DNA of 64,000 bases from Halichondria panicea (GCF_963675165.1 NC_087389.1:1274001-1338000), one strand, 5' to 3'. Counted from the first letter of the stretch, positions 26,928-42,966 are shown. Translations and numbers: made by a program. Notes: generated from the sequence alone by a model not told the origin.

Positions 26928-27852
26928 ATGAGTGCTCTCAGACAGCGCTTGAATCAAGGGCTCTCCCTGCTGGCTAAAGGTCTCCAAATAAATGGGGACC
27001 ATGTGAGTTTGATAATTATTGCTCTAAAACAACTGTTGTATAAACTGTTAATGATTAGCTTTAGGCTGTAATAGCTAGTGGATTTTGTGTTGAAACAATA
27101 GTCTTTCACTCTCCTCTCTCCCTGGCCGGCCTGTGCAGCTCACCAAGGAGATAACGAGCATTGCTCCGTTCCTCATCCCCTTCCTGAAGATGTGCTGTGT
27201 CTACTTCATTCTCTGGCTACCCTCGCATCAACCCACTGTCACTGCTGCATTCGTCAAAATACTGCCAATCCTCTCTCTCATTTGGTTTGTTTGTCTCCAG
27301 GGTGTCTCTTGGCAACCTCACCATGCTTACAACAGGAAGATTTTGGTTGGTCTCGTCTGCTCAATTGCTGGTGATGTACTGCTCGTATGGCAACACGAAT
27401 TGGTGGCATTTCTTGCAGGAATGTTGTGCTTTGGATTTGCTCAACTTGCTTATATATCGGCGTTTGGATTTGCCCCTTTTGGTTTGAAGGAGCTGGTAGC
27501 TTGCTTGTTGATTGCTGTCCCTCTGATAGTTTTGTTGGTGGGTAAAATATCCGGTGTGCTGCTGTATCCAGTGCTCATGTATGGTGCTCTGCTGCTTTTA
27601 ATGAAATGGAGAGCTCTGGCTAGATGCAGTATCAAGAATGAAATTCCGTGGAAAAAGATATTTGCTGCTTGTGGAGCATTTCTGTTTGTTTTATCCGACT
27701 CTTGTATTGGAATCAACAAGTTTGTTTGGGCTATCCCAGCCGAACGTGTTGTCATCATGACAACCTATTATGCTGCCCAGCTGTGCCTATCTTTATCTGT
27801 TGTCAACTCGAGGCTGGCTATGGAGTGCACTCATTGCAGCAAGATCAAGTGA
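26928..27852 (+). CDS. TMEM86-like lysoplasmalogenase
   Basis: TMEM86/YhhN-family integral membrane hydrolase that cleaves the vinyl-ether bond of lysoplasmalogens in the ER. There are two exons: 26928-27002 (MSALRQRLNQGLSLLAKGLQ) and 27139-27852. The second encodes about eight membrane segments, with family landmarks FVKILPILSLIWFV, a first conserved Asp in SIAGDVLLVW, FGFAQLAYISAF and the second conserved Asp in FVLSDSCIGINKFV. YYAAQLCLSLS closes the domain. About 260 residues, as usual. TMEM86A and TMEM86B cannot be told apart here. Co-oriented with the NDR kinase 521 bp downstream. Confidence 0.92.
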
Positions 27853-28373
27853 GAGATTCCATGCATTAACTTCAAGTGAACAATCTCATTATCACCACTT
27901 TTCACTTTTTATGCACTGATTACACTGCATCATTCACACCATGTACTCCACAAAACAATCATTCAATTTTCTATGCATTCTGATTATGTGTGTTCCCTTT
28001 GTGTTTCAATTCACATCACCCTTAATTATTTATTATTTAATTATTTTTATCATTATTCATTGCATTATTTTAATTATAGAGGGTGTGTTTATCTAATTAA
28101 AAGAACACTCGTTTTGCTAAAGTAATATTGAACGTTACTTGTTGACTTTTGTGAAGTATTATAAAACGACTCGACTGTGTATTACTATACTGTTGTTAAG
28201 AGCTAAGAGAAGACGAAGGTAAGTTGTATACATTATAATACATAACACAAATAAACCTAGTTATAGTTGGTTGTCTGTAAGAGCAATTTTATTCCCTTCC
28301 ACCAGTTAATAAATGAATTTGTATACATTGATAGCTCTAGCCGGCCCCCCTTCCTCCCTCTCCAGTTATTCCA
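27853..28373 (+). promoter_or_regulatory. NDR kinase promoter and 5' UTR exon
   Basis: After the TMEM86 stop the DNA is AT-rich. A likely non-coding first exon of the kinase ends GAAGACGAAG before the strong donor GTAAGT (about 28220); the acceptor CTCTCCAG is at about 28364, ten bases before the ATG. TATTATAAAACGACTC (about 28157-28172) is a possible TATA region. Confidence 0.5.
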
Positions 28374-32171
<3,798 letters not shown>

Positions 32172-32498
32172 ACTCATTCATGAGAATCATTCATGACTAT
32201 GTTTTAATCTCAGTTTGTTTTCATTATTACTACTTTATAGCTGAAATGTTCTCCGATAATTTATAATCATAATTTATATGAACACAAACAAAGTGATACA
32301 TTGTAACAGGAGTGTGAAGATCATCATCACACATCATACACTCCTAAAAAAGGCATGCGGCGGAAAATTGAAACATTTTAATTTTTAGTGCAGTGGGTTT
32401 GATGATCTTTACCTTCCAAGTAACAGTCATAACAAGTGATCTACCTAGCTACTAAACCTTAACCATATTAAACCATTGATAGGATTGATAAATAGCTC
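32172..32498. other. Intergenic, NDR kinase to LRRIQ1-like
   Basis: 327 bp, AT-rich. The kinase 3' UTR and the LRRIQ1 promoter must lie here. No clear signal beyond TATTAAACC near 32466. Confidence 0.4.
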
Positions 32499-35400
32499 AT
32501 GGACTGGGACCCACTGGATGAAGAGATACGGCAAGCGCTGGATGGAATCAGCCTGGAGGACTTGGACACAAGCTCAGAGGGGAGCAGCCCCTCCCCCCTT
32601 CCGGATCCCCTCTATCCAGTACACCAACCACTTAGCTTTAGCTATAGTCTGTACTGCATAATTATTTAATCTGCTCGCATTGCAGGCAGAGATGTCCGAT
32701 GTGGCTTCCCTGTTCCGTGGCTACCTGGAGGTCACTGGGGGTGCAGAAAATGTGGACAAAGTGTTGAATGAAGTGAAGGAGTTACTTCTCACCTCCCCTC
32801 TAGATACGTCAGGAGTTCATGACCCCGTGGCACTGTCGACTGGCCTTGAGGGGCACGAGCCTGTAACACTGTCGATTGATGATTTTGAGGCTGAAAACAA
32901 TTCAGTCTACTCGACAAGCAAAGATGAAGAACGTAAGAGCTTGGAAAGTTTCACACAGCCAGTAACAATGTCAGGAGAAGTATCTAATGCAGCAGGTGGT
33001 GAGCTGACTGACAGCTTGAGGTGTGGAGTTCTTGACCCCTTGGTGGAGAGTGCGTGTGGTTGGGAGCAGGAACAGTTGCTAGTAGAGCAGCAGCTATCTC
33101 AAGAACAGCTCCAAAAAGAGGTGAGTGATTGTATGGTGTGTGCAATACTCACTGTATCGATGATGTACACACAGCTTGAATTGAACGCTCTCATTGAAGA
33201 AAACCAGCAAAAGTTTGAGGAAAGAGAAAGGATTGTGGTAGGTTATGAGGGCACATTATGTAATATTGTACTCACTATGATTGTCATTGTTAGAATGACC
33301 GTGAAAGAGCAAAGGCTACGGTACGGTTACAAGCGTACTTTAAAGGTCATCTCACCCGGCTGTGGTATCGGAAGATGTCAATTCTCAAGAACAAAATAGC
33401 TACCCTCATTCAGTCTGTTTGGAGAGGACATCAGTAAGCAATGCTGCAATGTGTTCACACAGTATAGTGATGCTCTGTGTGTTTCTGCAGAGCTAGAAAG
33501 AAGAGGAAAGCAATGCTGAGAGGGATTGTGGTCATTCAAAAAACTTGGAGGAATTATCGGTTGGTTGCTAAAAGGTTGCTACTGAAATGGTTTCATACTC
33601 ACAATGAAAATGTAGGTATAGACAGATGAGGTTAAATGCTGCAATGTGTATTCAGAAGCACTGGAGAGCTCGTAAACTTGCCAAAGAAAAACAGCAGTTA
33701 GTCAAGAGGTGAGTTGTACGGTCTCAGAGCTCTAGTAACAGTGAAGTCAGTTGTTTCTTATGTTGTTCTATTAGAATGAAGGCTGCTGTAGTTGTACAGA
33801 GAGCTTGGCGGAGATACAGGCACAAGATTACAGCCTCACGTCGAGCAAATGAAGACACACAAGAAGATTGTCAAATGGTACAAGTTGTTGGCGAAGTGAA
33901 AAAGATTTCAGTTGAAAATGAGACACACGCAATCGAGGAGGATCCATCTGTTCAATTACAACAGATTGATAAACCAAAACAAAGTATATCTAACTATCTA
34001 CAACCTGAAGAATCCCAATATGTAAATGCAGAACATTACAGAGCGCCACTCTCGGAGAGTGTCGATGTCCCTCCCCCCTATATCCAACCTACAGAAAAAC
34101 CTCTTCCAACGCAAAGTCCGAACAAGTTGACCATTTCCAAGCGAATTCAAACTGCCCTGAGGCACGTAAAGCAAAGTAGCAGCACTCACCAGTTGGAGGC
34201 GGCTAGCAAAAACAGTCCTCGAACATTAAGAAGCTACTCACTCCCAGCCACCATGAAGAAGTCGCTCTGCGGTACAGATTGGAGCCAACTACAAGTCGAT
34301 AAGAATATCCTCGCCTCAGTTTTAACCAGCCACCAAAGCACTGCCTTGTCAGAGAACCATAGCCTCCAGTCACATGCACAGAATACTCCACAGAACAAAG
34401 AAACTGAGCCAGTTAAGTGTGAGGACGGTACTAAACAAGTAGAACTGAAACGGCCAGTACCCATGCAAAACAAACAGTTGGAACCTCCTCCTATCCCACC
34501 ACGATCCAATCAAGACCTACAGCCATTAACAGAGCCCAAGCAGCAGTCACAAGAGGAGCTCTTGTCAGATGTTGCTTCTGTGGAGAGTGAGAGTGTGGCG
34601 TTGGTGAGACTGAGGGAGGGCAGACAGAGAGAGATGAGGGCAGCAGAGCAGTCACGGGTTAGGATGAGCACTCTTATCAGTCAAGAGGAACTACAACAGG
34701 TAAGCATGCATGCCACCTGAATAATTATACATCTATACTATAGCTACTATTAGGCACACACTGTAGCCAAATAATATTGTCATTGTAGCCCATAGTCTTT
34801 TTCTGAAAATAAGAAATTATGGCCCGTTCCAAATTTGGGATTTGAGCATACTATCTGAACAAGCTGCTTCCAAGCTTTCAGAAAATCAGAAAATTCTTAA
34901 AATGTTTAACATCAGAACTCGTTACAGAGCCAACTCTAGTACTCTCAAAATAAAGGGAAGCCATGCTTACATACATGTACAATGTACGTAGATCACAAAA
35001 CAGATTTCATTCCTTCACACACATGTGCAACATGCTCCTAATTGATCTGTATAGGTTGCCACACAGAAACGAGCCAATGATACATATCGCAATGAGCTAG
35101 AGTTTGCAGCCCAACCCCTCTCTGCAAGAGCGTGGTGCGGACTGGTGTCTGAGAGACTAGAGGAATGGAAGAAACAACATCGAAAATGGACACCCCCCAC
35201 TCCTCACACACCCTCCACACAGTCCTCACACCCCCACCCCCCTCACACAGGCACACCACTCACAAATGCACAGCTAGTTGCGGCGTCCCCTAAAGGCACT
35301 CCTCCAGAGCAAGTTGCCATGGTCATAATGTACAGAAGCCGTTCTCAAGTGGACCTGAAGAGTCTGGCAAAATGTGTGCAGCTAGCCAGCCTCTCTCTAA

Positions 35401-36645
35401 CAAAGTGCAGCCTGGTGTCACTGTCCACACTAGAGGGGTGTAGTCAACTGAAGGAGGTCAAAGTTCAGGTACAGTGTGAATACATGGTGAATGAATTGTT
35501 TTAATACGTACAATAGGAGAATTCATTTTTTGCTTAAATCTATATGTACGTAGCAATAGCCACTGTTAGGGTACACTTTCTGTCTAGCCACTCGATATGT
35601 ACTTGCTGATTTCCTTTGCACAGTCCAACAGTATTGAGCACCTGGACCTTTGTGGAACAAGTGGGCTCAGTTTTGTTGACCTCAGCGACAATCGCCTTGC
35701 TTCTATCCATGGATTGCAATCATGTACCCAGTTATTGACTCTTGACCTCTCTGAGAATAGACTGGCTCGTCTAGCTGGACTGGATGGTTGTCATCACCTA
35801 CAGAAACTGATCGTGGACAGCAACCTCATTATCAACTCAAAGGTTAGAATATCTCACACACATCTAGAGTACTATACTTTATAGCTTTATAGAGATGAAT
35901 ATATTGAGCTGTAAAGCTTCCTACTCACCTCTTGGAGCGGACAGAATCATGTCCGGGACAGCCAGAGTGGTGTAGCTATTTATGCTTGGTGCAGGTTTAA
36001 TTGCCACAATGCTCCCCCCTCCACACAGGGTTTGGCCAACCTGGCACTGTTGCAGTGGTTCAGCTGCTCTGAGAACCACCTCCCTCAAGTGGAGGGACTG
36101 GACGGTTGCTCCCTCCTCCAGCATCTCAGTCTGTCACAGAACAACCTGCAGCGGGTATGAGCATGCGTACTGTACAATGTATAAAAAATAATGTGCTTAC
36201 GAGTACAGCGTGTAAGTACACATTTTTTACACTGTACTGAACATTCTATTAAGCTCTTACATACATCTACGTACAATGTAGACCCTAATTACATGTATCT
36301 GTTCATCATTATTGTAACCTGGTGCTTGTGCAGGCCCCTCTGTTGTGCGACCACGTGCTGCTGAGGGAGCTTAGTCTGGATGGAAACAGTCTCTCTGACA
36401 TGGCCCCTCTCTCCAAGGCATGGCTACCTCTACTGCAGACACTCAGTCTGGCTAATAACTGGTGAGTGCATGAGCTCTTAAAGTGTGTGTGTGTGTGTGA
36501 GTGCTCTAGTAATACTGGTTGCTTTATGTTTCCAGTATAACAGAGTTGGCTTCTCTCGCTTGTATGGTAATGCTGGAGACTCTGGACGTCAGTAATAATT
36601 CACTCTATGGTAAGTCTATCCAATTTTCACCAGTTTTTCATTTTT

Positions 36646-36740
<95 letters not shown>

Positions 36741-39143
36741 AGATTTGCCAGTTCTTCTTCAGTGTGTACGAGGTTGCTATCAACTCCGAGGTCTGGTTGT
36801 CAGCGGCAACCCAGTCTCAGAAGAGCCCAAACTTCGTCACTATATAATCAAGGCCCTCCCGTGCCTGGAGGCCCTAGACGACAAACCACTGAGAACAAAG
36901 GTACAGTGTCATAAGTATTGTGATCGAGGATCGTTTATTTTAGTACTGTTACAGGTTGAAGTGCCCACTGTGGTCAGCTCCAGCTCTGTGTACATACTAT
37001 GCAAGAGACAGATCGCAGAACAAGCTGCAAACAAACCAACAGCTGAACAGTAAGTCATACTTCTCATCTGCTAATAGGTATTATGAATTCACGTGTGTAT
37101 ATGTAATGTACAGTCATGTATACTATACGCTAGTGTGTGTGTCCCTTGTACAGAGCAGAGGGTGGAGACGGTCCACCCAGTCCACACTCTGTTGTCCAGG
37201 CACTGAAACACAAGGTGAGTGTAACTCTTAACCCTTGATGTTGTGCTGCCTATAATTATGGAATTTTTACACACTCATGTACAATCGTCATGTACATGGC
37301 TAATGTAGGTGGCTCGTTGCAACAAATATCAAGCCCTGCTCATTCATCATTTACGAGAGCACGAGTGTCTAGAGATGCGAGATGGACCACCTCCCTCTCC
37401 ACCGTAAGTAGGTGTGGTTATGTAAAGTAACTAGTGTGTTTTGGATTAGTCAAGCTACACATTTCTCTACTCCAGGCGATGTCAGAAGCAGTTGCCCCAG
37501 ACAGCAGCTGCTGTGAGGATACAAGCTGTGTGGAGAGGCTTCATCTGTCGGAGATGGGTGGAGACTCTGAGACAAAACTATCACCGAGCTGCTACAGTTA
37601 TTCAAGTGAGCCAATCAATATTCAGTATAAAAGTGTAGTTTTAATGTGATATACAGTGTACTTATTTAACTGCATTGTGATCCTCTTTCCAGGCTCACTA
37701 TCGTGGGTACAGACTCAGGACCAAGTTAAGGATGGTTCTGGAGAGTGTTCGCTTCACTAACAATGGAGAGGGCACTGGAAGTGAGGATGAGATAGACTTT
37801 GAAGAGGAAATCGTTGTTGACTACCTCGATGAGGTAAGCTTTACATTGGCATAGCTATATCAGTGCTTATAGCTCGAATTGCGGTAAACATTTCATTACT
37901 ATCTAATAGCCACTCTGTTTCACTAAGCTCCCCACCCCCCTCTCCAGTCTGCCTTGGATATTGAGCTGGGTCCACTGAGTTCACGAGAGCCCCTTCCAAG
38001 CAGACGCAGAGTGTACTCACGTACTAGCCCTCTTTATCTAGAGACTGAGCCTACTAACCAGCCAGCAATGATGATGCCTGTGTACACTCTGCCTGGGTGT
38101 ATGGAGACTGAGGTCACGCTCGATGAGTGGAGGAGGCAGCAAAGAGAGGATCGTCGTGAGCCTGTGAAGGAGAGTGTGAGGGAATCGTTTGGTGCCCCTC
38201 TCGTTAGTGAGGATGGTGACTCTGTGAGGAAAAATCCCCTAGCAGCATGGGAGAGCACCTCGGAGGTAGATGATAGAGTGCAAGGGTCAATAGCTATGGC
38301 GGACAAGATTGCTAATGAATGGTGGGTGACATGGTTGTGTTCGATGTACATGCAATGTACGATACGCGTTTGGTCTCAATGCAGGGGCCTCAAAAACACA
38401 TCCACTGCTGAGCTAATGATGAAGAGAGCCAAGAGACAAAAGAAATTGCAGACCAAAGCTAATCAGAGGAAGAAACTTGAAGGTAAGCACGATCATTATA
38501 ACATTATGCCCTCTTGATACCCCCCCCCCCTCTCCCCTAGATCCGTCACAGAGGCTGGCTGCATTCAGGAGGAAAGCTCCACCTACACATGTTTTGAGGG
38601 CACAGGAAGATCTATACAGAGGTAGTGTAAACCAGCTCAAACACAATAATTATTACTGTAGCATTCTCTTTTGTCTCAGGTCACTCTCCAGCAGCCCAGT
38701 CAACAAGTTCACAGTCCAACCACCAGACGGACCTTACCTACCAGTGAGTACTAGCATAAAAGTTGTAATAGCCAGTACATGTGCTTCAGTTAATACAAGC
38801 ACATTCCTCTATCTATATATAGGTGGGTCAACAATCATACTCTAGTTCACAAGAGAGACCCTCTCTACAAGAATATCCAACGGTAAGTGATATGCCTCTA
38901 AGCTTAGTAGTATTATGCACAGTCACATGTATAATTATGCATGCTATGGTTGCATTATCCAGTGGGTCCTCGATGCTACCCCCCATGGAGCCTCGTGTAC
39001 TCGCTGGACACGCCCCTCAGCTAGTGATGACTACCAGTGCTCGTGATCAAGCCGCACAGTTCTCAAGTGGACAAGCATGTAATTCATATCCTTCAATGAG
39101 ACACAAACTCAATGTAAAGACTCACAGTACAAGCAATATGTAG
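32499..39143 (+). CDS. LRRIQ1: LRRIQ1-like leucine-rich repeat and IQ-motif protein
   Basis: It starts MDWDPLDEEIRQALDGISLE at 32499. About 24 exons join in frame to TAG at 39143, giving roughly 1,450 residues. In order: acidic N-terminus, coiled coil (LELNALIEENQQKFEERER), four or five IQ motifs for calmodulin (ATLIQSVWRGHQARKKRK, VVIQKTWRNYR, MCIQKHWRARKLAK, VVVQRAWRRYRHK) and a long Ser/Gln-rich disordered exon (33775-34698). Eight or so leucine-rich repeats follow (LTLDLSENRLARLAGLDGC and similar, 35.3-36.9 kb). C-terminal IQ motifs come next (VRIQAVWRGFICRRWVE, TVIQAHYRGYRLR), then a charged tail. The family is linked to cilia in vertebrates, which here is only inference. The last four exons were placed by phase: two alternative frames stop early. 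Confidence 0.88.
34798..34935 (+). repeat. Family B dispersed repeat, LRRIQ1 intron
   Basis: AAGAAATTATGGCCC, AATTTGGGATTTGAGCATA and CAAGCTTTCAGAAAATCA match, in order, repeats in introns at 6.2, 58.8 and 62.8 kb. Confidence 0.6.
36650..36737. repeat. (CA)n microsatellite at LRRIQ1 acceptor
   Basis: About 44 uninterrupted CA units directly before the acceptor ACGTTAG of the exon encoding DLPVLLQCVRGCYQLRG. Confidence 0.95.
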
Positions 39144-39177
39144 TGTAATCGTTTACGTACACTGTTCTCAAGTATCA

Positions 39178-39495
39178 TCAAAGCGGACAAAGAATCTTCG
39201 GACATTTTTTTGTAATGTTAAGAATAATCGAGAGAATTTTGTCCAATGTCTCAGTAATACGATTTAGGGCACTAGGTTCTTTTTTAGTCATCTCCAATAT
39301 TCTTATTAGTTGGGACAGCAATTCGTTATGTTTCTTCAACAGTTCCACCATCAGTCCACTGTTTTCCTAAAGTTTGTTGATCCTTTTCATCGCATAATAG
39401 ATGACTACTAGGCCACCACCAATGGCTGCAACAGCGAGAGCACCTTTTAATACAGCAGGCGCCATTGAGACAGCTTCCTGGTCGTTAGTTGCCAT
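39178..39495 (-). pseudogene. Small TM/coiled-coil gene, copy 1, in-frame TAG
   Basis: Paralogue of the intact gene at 39707-40051. It reads MATNDQEAVSMAPAVLKG, a hydrophobic segment (ALAVAAIGGGLVVIYYAM), KRINKL, then TAG at 39367-39369 where the intact copy has CAG. After the TAG the frame stays open for 62 codons (ENSGLMVELLKKHNELLSQL and on) to TGA at 39178. Either a broken gene, a 42-residue product, or a readthrough or splicing case. Confidence 0.6.
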
Positions 39496-39706
39496 TGTCC
39501 GTTAAGTCAGAGAATCAGAAATCTAGCCAGTTTAATACTGCACATGCAATGACCACAAGTATTGTGACTAGGTAGGTACAGATCGATGTAATCTTTTCTT
39601 TATAATTATGGTTACCCACAAACATGCTTCATTTTAACAAAAGATCTACGTGTAGTTTTTGACGATGATGTATACACTGTTCTCTTTGTTCTCCTTCTTT
39701 CACAAG

Positions 39707-40051
39707 TCATCCAAGAACTGAACTTATCATTTTTGTTGCCATGTTAAAAATAATTGAAAGAATAATTGAGAGAATAATTGAGTTCAATATCTCAGTACGA
39801 TTTAGGGCAGCAGGCTGTTTTTTATTCATCTCCACAAACAATTGATCAGTCTTTCCTTTTAGTTGGGACAACAATTCGCTATGCTCCTTCAATATTTCCA
39901 TCATCAATCTACTCTTTTCCTGAAGTTTGTTGATCCTTTTCATTACATAATGCATGAATACTAGACCACCACCAATGGCTGCAACAGCAAGAGCACCTTT
40001 TAATATAGCACTAGGCCCCACTGAGACAGCTTCCTGGTCGTTAGTTGCCAT
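39707..40051 (-). CDS. Small membrane-anchored coiled-coil protein, intact copy
   Basis: 114 residues, family not recognised. It runs MATNDQEAVSVGPSAILKG, a hydrophobic helix (ALAVAAIGGGLVFMHYVM), a charged helix (KRINKLQEKSRLMMEIL to KTDQLFVEMNKKQ) and a second hydrophobic stretch (ILNSIILSIILSIIF). Both 5' flank and coding part are shared with the copies at 39.2 and 40.3 kb, so a unit of about 550 bp including promoter was duplicated in tandem. No intron is needed. A role in membrane scaffolding or organelle anchoring is possible but only a guess. Confidence 0.6.
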   Translation of the reverse strand: MATNDQEAVSVGPSAILKGALAVAAIGGGLVFMHYVMKRINKLQEKSRLMMEILKEHSELLSQLKGKTDQLFVEMNKKQPAALNRTEILNSIILSIILSIIFNMATKMISSVLG

Positions 40052-40326
40052 TGTCAGTCAGAGAATCAAGAATCGGAAATCTACTGCACATGTAATGACC
40101 ACAAGTATTAGTTAGCATGTGACTAGGTACAGATGTAATCTAAACAGAACTTTAGTCTACTGGTTACAAGTATATACCCACAAATATGCTTCATATAGAT
40201 CTATCGTGCATTGTATATGAAGCAAAATACACAGGTGGAAATAATAAACTCGTAGTACAAGCAACATGTAAGTAATCATGTAAGTCCAGTATTCATGTAC
40301 ACTGTTCTCTTTCAAAAATAGATCTA

Positions 40327-40650
40327 CTATGGAAGACGTGATCTTACGTAAGTAATAAGTTTGAGAATTTTGTCCAATTTCTCAAGAATACTAATTAGGG
40401 GACCAGGCTCTTTTTTTTCCATCTCCAATATTCCCGTGGACAATTTATCGGCCTTTCCTATTAATTGGGACAACAATTCTTTATGCTTTTTCAACAATTC
40501 CACCATCAGTCCACTGCTTTCCTAAAGTTTGGTGATCCTTTTCATTGCATAATAGATGACTACTAGGCCACCACCAATGGCTGCAACAGCGAGAGCACCT
40601 TTTAATATAGCAGGCGCCATTGAGACAGCTTCCTGGTCGTTAGTTGCCAT
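40327..40650 (-). pseudogene. Small TM/coiled-coil gene, copy 3, same in-frame TAG
   Basis: It starts MATNDQEAVSMAPAILKG at 40650 and stops at TAG 40522-40524, at codon 43, the same codon as in copy 1. Downstream the frame is open for 64 codons (ESSGLMVELLKKHKELLSQL to SRLP) up to TAG at 40327. It retains an internal stretch (GKADKLSTGILEMEKKEP) that matches the intact copy and is missing from copy 1, so the two TAG copies have diverged by indels that keep frame. Confidence 0.6.
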
Positions 40651-41003
40651 TGTCTTTAAGTCAGAGAATCAGAAATCTAGCCAGTTATTGCACATGCAAT
40701 GACCACAAGTATTAGCTAGCATGTGACTAGGTACAGATGTACTCTAAACAGAAACTTTGTCTACGGTTACATGCACCCACAAATATGCTTAATATAATTA
40801 TATACATTGTAAATGACATTGTAGTTTTTCACGATTTCTTTCGATTAAAACATTTATAGTAAAGTAGACTTAGACTAGTTGGGCCTTAGACTACATAAAT
40901 AATTATTACACCATAATTATGGTACAAAAACAGATGTGAATGTGATGAAAATGACTACTGATAATAAATTTACAATTGTGTAGTGCAAGTGCAGTCTCAC
41001 TGT

Positions 41004-41315
41004 TCATGATCCTAACAATAATCCACCGATAATCTGGACGATATGAGGGATAGCAGTCCTGGCCCCTTGTTCCACAAGATCTCCGAGAACCTCACTGAAA
41101 TCAGATCCCTCTTGCCCCGAGGGCGCTATAGCTTCCAGTCTCATCTTGTGTACTTCACCAAGTAGGTTCGCAAGCAGTGTGTTGTTCCTTCTGAGTAAGT
41201 AGAACACATAGAGTCCAACACCACAGCCCAGGAGGATCTCAATAGAGACTGAGTGTTTTAAGATGGACTCTCTGATATTGCGTCTCCTATTCCCAGCTCT
41301 TTGAGGCTCAGACAT
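41004..41315 (-). CDS. Small membrane protein, divergent fourth member
   Basis: 103 residues: basic N-terminus (MSEPQRAGNRRRNIRES), one hydrophobic helix (VSIEILLGCGVGLYVFYLL), a short polar helix, and a Gly/Ile-rich end (IPHIVQIIGGLLLGS). The layout (N-terminal TM, helix, hydrophobic C-terminus) and position match the other three, but sequence identity is low, so kinship is inference. A TATATAAAA lies about 75 bp upstream within a palindrome. Confidence 0.55.
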   Translation of the reverse strand: MSEPQRAGNRRRNIRESILKHSVSIEILLGCGVGLYVFYLLRRNNTLLANLLGEVHKMRLEAIAPSGQEGSDFSEVLGDLVEQGARTAIPHIVQIIGGLLLGS

Positions 41316-41372
41316 TGTCTATAATGTTGTAGTTTGTAAATCTAGTTCTCTATTGATACAATAATAGTGTAC

Positions 41373-41421
41373 AGGAAATCCTCTCATTTTATATAGGCTG
41401 TATAAAATGAGAGGATTTCCT
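41373..41421 (-). promoter_or_regulatory. Palindrome with TATA box upstream of small gene
   Basis: 21-bp perfect inverted arms (41373-41393 and 41401-41421) around a 7-base centre. Read on the minus strand the centre gives CTATATAAAATG, a good TATA box, about 80 bp before the ATG at 41315. Confidence 0.6.
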
Positions 41422-41705
41422 TGTACTTTCTAGCTTGACCTGGGTATACGTAGTAGCAAGGGCTTAGGTACAGGCTACAGGAAATTGCTAGCTACCGGTA
41501 CAGTAAACATGGTAGTCAAAGCCACTTAATTAATTACTTGGAATCAAAAGCCTGCAAATAGTAGTAGGAGGGGCTGGGGGAAAACCAGGGGAAAGTCCCG
41601 TAGATTGACCCCAACACACTGTACAACGCATAATTTCGTCACACACTAACGTAAACAGAAAGAATTCATTAACAATGAAACAAACAAACAATACAATGAT
41701 CAAGG

Positions 41706-42814
41706 TCATGAGTTGCCAAAATATTGATCTGAGTCTGTTCTGAGTTCACTATCTGTTTGATATAGCTCTCCGTGCATTGAGGAGGGGCTTGGATGAGGTG
41801 TGCATGGCTGCAATGGGCTGGGATGAGGGGTACAAGGTAGTGGGGGAGTGAGGTGGGCCTCTGTTCTATCCATGAAGTCCCCGCCATCACTGGTGGTGAT
41901 CCCAGACAGCTGCTCAGCCAGTCCCATCACCATACTGTCCTGCACCTCCACAATAATCCATAGCGATTCTGTGCATAGAGAAAACAGTGTTATTATAAAT
42001 TAATTTTACAACACAACATCTATTAATACCAATTAGCATATTGACCGTAAGCAAGCTTTTGTAACGGCATGCAAATGAATGTTTAGAGGCAGCTACAAAC
42101 ATACTGCTACCCCACACCCACACCGGCACACACCCACACACACACACACACACAGCTGCACACCTCCACAGAGTCCTCCATTACTAGTCGACACTCTCCA
42201 CTGAGCCTGATACATGCCGGGCACAGACGGTGCTTGTAGGTCAACAGAGATGGTTCTCTCCTCCCCTGGTCTCAGCGGGGACAGGGAAAGGGACGAGGGA
42301 GCACTGAACATACACCCAGACTGCAGCGTCAAGTGTAATCCCATCGGCCACCACTCATGACCTGTGTGTGTGTAGTATAGCTTGTCAGTGTGTCTTTTGG
42401 TTGTATTCCACATCATTCCATATCATTCAGGAACCACTTATTCATGCCCTACCACTGTTTTTCAGTTTCCATGTCTTTGTGAAGTTAGCGTTGGCTGACA
42501 CTACACTCACAGGGGTCTCGTCAACTAGGCTCACTTGCGGAAGGGGTACACTGGGCCCACCATTACCACAGAAATCACAATATGCTCCTACAGCTGCTTG
42601 AAGGTTCCTGTGAGCAAAAAATTGAAGTGATGTCGATGGGGGGGTCACAGCTAGTCACAACTCACCAATTATTCATTTCTAGGAAGAATATACAGTCGTT
42701 TCTGGAGACCTCAAGAACCCTCTGAAGTTCTGTGACGAGTACATCTTTATCTTGCGTGCCCATACAGCTGAACATGGTCAGAAAGTCTTGATCCATGTCC
42801 AAGGAGTCCCCCAT
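41706..42814 (-). CDS. ILRUN: ILRUN (UBA-like and NBR1-like domain protein)
   Basis: In vertebrates ILRUN (C6orf106) dampens interferon and TNF transcription by acting on p300/CBP, and affects lipid levels. It starts MGDSLDMDQDFLTMFSCMGT at 42814. The UBA-like helices are DKDVLVTELQRVLEVSRN and CIFFLEMNNWNLQAAVGAYC. The NBR1-like FW domain reads FTKTWKLKNSG-HEWWPMGLHL, LSPLRPGEERTISVDLQAPS and PGMYQAQWRVSTSNGGLCG, then ESLWIIVEV. A Pro/His/Ser-rich tail ends QYFGNS. Four exons, about 260 residues. The conserved W residues of the FW domain are present. The start-to-start gap to ZDHHC17 is 152 bp. Confidence 0.93.
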
Positions 42815-42966
42815 CTTTTTATTTACTACATGTATATGTACGTACACGCTTCAGAAAATAATCACGTGACTCTCATAGTCTACGACATAGAATTTTTAGA
42901 TGCACTTTAATTAGAAATCCACACATTCTCTTTGATGTCGATGGTGAATGTTGGTTACCGTACGCC
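42815..42966. promoter_or_regulatory. Bidirectional promoter, ILRUN/ZDHHC17
   Basis: Only 152 bp. It contains the palindromes ACATGTATATGT-like and GTACGTAC, and AATCACGTGACTC, an E-box (CACGTG) inside a longer near-palindrome. Function is inferred from position. Confidence 0.6.

Noticed and set aside
38963-39046. Earlier stop for LRRIQ1 at 39046
   Set aside because: It needs a phase that does not fit the preceding four exons; the phases read from the donor of the LEDPSQRLAAF exon lead to the stop at 39143.
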